Source of the DNA: Clostridia bacterium
GTDB taxonomy: Bacteria; Bacillota; Clostridia; Oscillospirales; CAG-272
DNA: 5,614 nucleotides
NCBI GenBank assembly: GCA_017453085.1
Contig: JAFTKV010000015.1
Coordinates: forward strand, 1 to 5,614
Direction of reading: 5' to 3'
Shown: positions 4,330 through 5,614 of the stretch, piece after piece
Layout of the letters: the number at the start of each line of letters is the position of its first letter
How positions within the stretch are numbered: position 1 is the first letter of the stretch
Notes under the pieces: model-generated
What the model was told of the DNA's origin: nothing
Databases searched by the model: none
Seen by the model: the letters and a program-made list of their open reading frames with translations, nothing else
Made by a program: the position numbers and the translations under genes

Positions 4330-5614
4330 TCAGTTAGCCGATGAATTGCCGGATTGGCGTTTCTTGCCGATCCATCCGCCGATCCGCGTGCCTGCCTCAA
4401 ACAGCAGGAAGGCAAAGCAGAGTGCTACCCACAGATCGCCCACGTAGGTGTAGAGCGTGCGGTGCGTTGCGGTGGTGGCGTTCCCCACTACCACGCCCTC
4501 TACCAGAGGCTCCAGCGCATCCGTGACCTGTCCGTGACGGGTGATCAGGGAAGAGATGCCCGTGTTGGCAGAGCGCAGGATCGCACGGCCGTTCTCCACG
4601 GCTCGCAGCTGGGCGTGAGCGTTGTGCTGGTAAACCGCAGGGGAGTCCAGATACCAGGAGTCGTTGGTGGACAGCAGCAGGATCTCGGCGCCGTCGGCGG
4701 TAGACTGTCTGGCCAGCGGCTCGTAGATGGAGTCAAAGCAGACCAGCCGTCCGATCTTGCCGTGCTCGGTGGAGAGGATCTGAGTTCCCTCACCGGGGGT
4801 GATGGGGAATTTATACAGGTTCAGGCCTGCCAGCTGGGGCAGGACCGCGCGGATGAAGTCGGCTATGGGCAGATACTCGCCGAAGGGCACCAGATGCTGC
4901 TTGCCATAGGGGATCTCCTCTACGCTTCCGTCGGGGAAGAAGCAGAGGATGGCGTTGTAGTTGTAGTCCTTGCCCCGTTCGAAGGTGCCCACGAACAGGT
5001 GAACGTCATGCTCCTTGGCAAAGGCGGAGATCCGCTCCAGTGCGTAGGGAGACTGCTTGACGGGATAGTTAATCACCGTTTCCGCCCACAGGATCAGATC
5101 GGTAGCCCCCTGATCCACCGCCTGCTCGGACAGGCGAAGATGGAGCTCCAGCGGATCCTCGGCGTCCGCATCCCACTTTTCTCCCGAGGCGATATTGCCC
5201 TGGATCAGACCTACCGACAGGGTGTTTTCCTCCTCGCCCGCCCGATCGATCACGATGGAAAGGGTGCCGTAGCCCAGATTGGCGGCCACGATGGCAAGGG
5301 AAAGCAGAGCGGAGGGGATCAGCCGCTTCCATTCACGGCTGACGGCGGTGACTTGCAGACCCTTTCCAAAGTCCAGAAGACGATAGACACCGTAGCCCAG
5401 AATGCCGTTCACCAGCGCGATCAGAAATCCCACGAAGAGCGAGCCGAACAGGTTGGCGGACTGGATCATCGCAAGGCTGTCGGTCTGGGACAGCGCCAGC
5501 CTTGCCCACGGTACGCCCGCCCAGGTGAGGGTCTGGAGCCATTCCGAGAATGTCCAGACGGCGGCGAAGAGGATGGGCATCAGCTTGGGGCGTGCCGAGC
5601 ATTGTCGGAAGAAG
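4330..5614 (-). CDS. lnt: Apolipoprotein N-acyltransferase, N-terminus beyond window
   Basis: Lnt transfers an acyl chain from a phospholipid to the free amino group of the diacylglyceryl-Cys of mature lipoproteins, at the outer face of the cytoplasmic membrane. The frame is open to the right edge, so about 427 residues are visible against roughly 500 in the family. The ATG at 5580 is internal. Numbering from that Met, membrane segments lie near 41-66, 89-112 and 377-396. The nitrilase-like domain spans about 120-365 and shows the Glu-Lys-Cys triad: E167 in WAET, K227 in GKQHLVPFGEYLP and C281 in VCFDSIYEP. E235, eight residues after K227, matches E343 of the E. coli enzyme, and STNDSW matches its SNDAW block. 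Where E. coli has CYE, this protein has CFD. The early segment FSEWLQTLTWAGVPW fits the E-W-L...PW region before the catalytic domain. The gene is convergent with the lipoprotein genes; its promoter is outside the window. Confidence 0.93.
   Translation of the reverse strand, partial: FFRQCSARPKLMPILFAAVWTFSEWLQTLTWAGVPWARLALSQTDSLAMIQSANLFGSLFVGFLIALVNGILGYGVYRLLDFGKGLQVTAVSREWKRLIPSALLSLAIVAANLGYGTLSIVIDRAGEEENTLSVGLIQGNIASGEKWDADAEDPLELHLRLSEQAVDQGATDLILWAETVINYPVKQSPYALERISAFAKEHDVHLFVGTFERGKDYNYNAILCFFPDGSVEEIPYGKQHLVPFGEYLPIADFIRAVLPQLAGLNLYKFPITPGEGTQILSTEHGKIGRLVCFDSIYEPLARQSTADGAEILLLSTNDSWYLDSPAVYQHNAHAQLRAVENGRAILRSANTGISSLITRHGQVTDALEPLVEGVVVGNATTATHRTLYTYVGDLWVALCFAFLLFEAGTRIGGWIGKKRQSGNSSAN

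Noticed and set aside
5578..5580. ATG at 5580 (minus strand) as the true start of lnt
   Set aside because: The frame stays open to the window edge with codons for FFRQCSARPKL, and Lnt proteins need several membrane segments before this point. It is an internal Met.

Overview
The window holds three tandem plus-strand genes for secreted or surface proteins of one paralogous family, followed by a convergent minus-strand gene for apolipoprotein N-acyltransferase (lnt). The organism is most likely a moderately high-GC gut-type Clostridia/Firmicute. The reasons are the strong AAAGGAG ribosome binding sites, consensus TTGACA/TATAAT promoters with extended -10 elements and 17-bp spacers, and lipoproteins with a Thr-rich linker just after the lipobox cysteine. 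This placement is inference from style, because no marker gene is present.

Layout. (1) Positions 2-1999: the 3' part of a large gene cut by the left edge. It has the end of an N-terminal domain, then three tandem F5/8 type C (discoidin/galactose-binding-like) units. (2) 2008-2064: promoter and RBS. (3) 2065-3402: a complete 445-aa lipoprotein with the same N-terminal domain but one F5/8 unit. (4) 3403-3553: hairpin terminator, then a second promoter that closely resembles the first. (5) 3554-4276: a small 240-aa lipoprotein that is essentially one F5/8 unit on a linker. (6) 4282-4329: a hairpin between convergent genes, probably a bidirectional terminator. (7) 4330 to the right edge: lnt on the minus strand, lacking its N-terminus because of the window edge.

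How they fit together. Five copies of one divergent discoidin-like unit lie within about 4.2 kb, in 3-, 1- and 1-domain formats. Each gene seems to have its own promoter, so this looks like a locus grown by gene and domain duplication rather than a classic operon. The two complete proteins have lipoboxes (LASC and LTAC) and should be anchored at the outer face of the cytoplasmic membrane, where the F5/8 units could bind glycans or other ligands. Lnt N-acylates the lipidated cysteine of mature lipoproteins, so its product could act on its neighbours, although it is transcribed separately and probably serves all lipoproteins. No RNA gene, mobile element, CRISPR array or attachment site was seen. 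There is no stretch over 300 bases without a gene.
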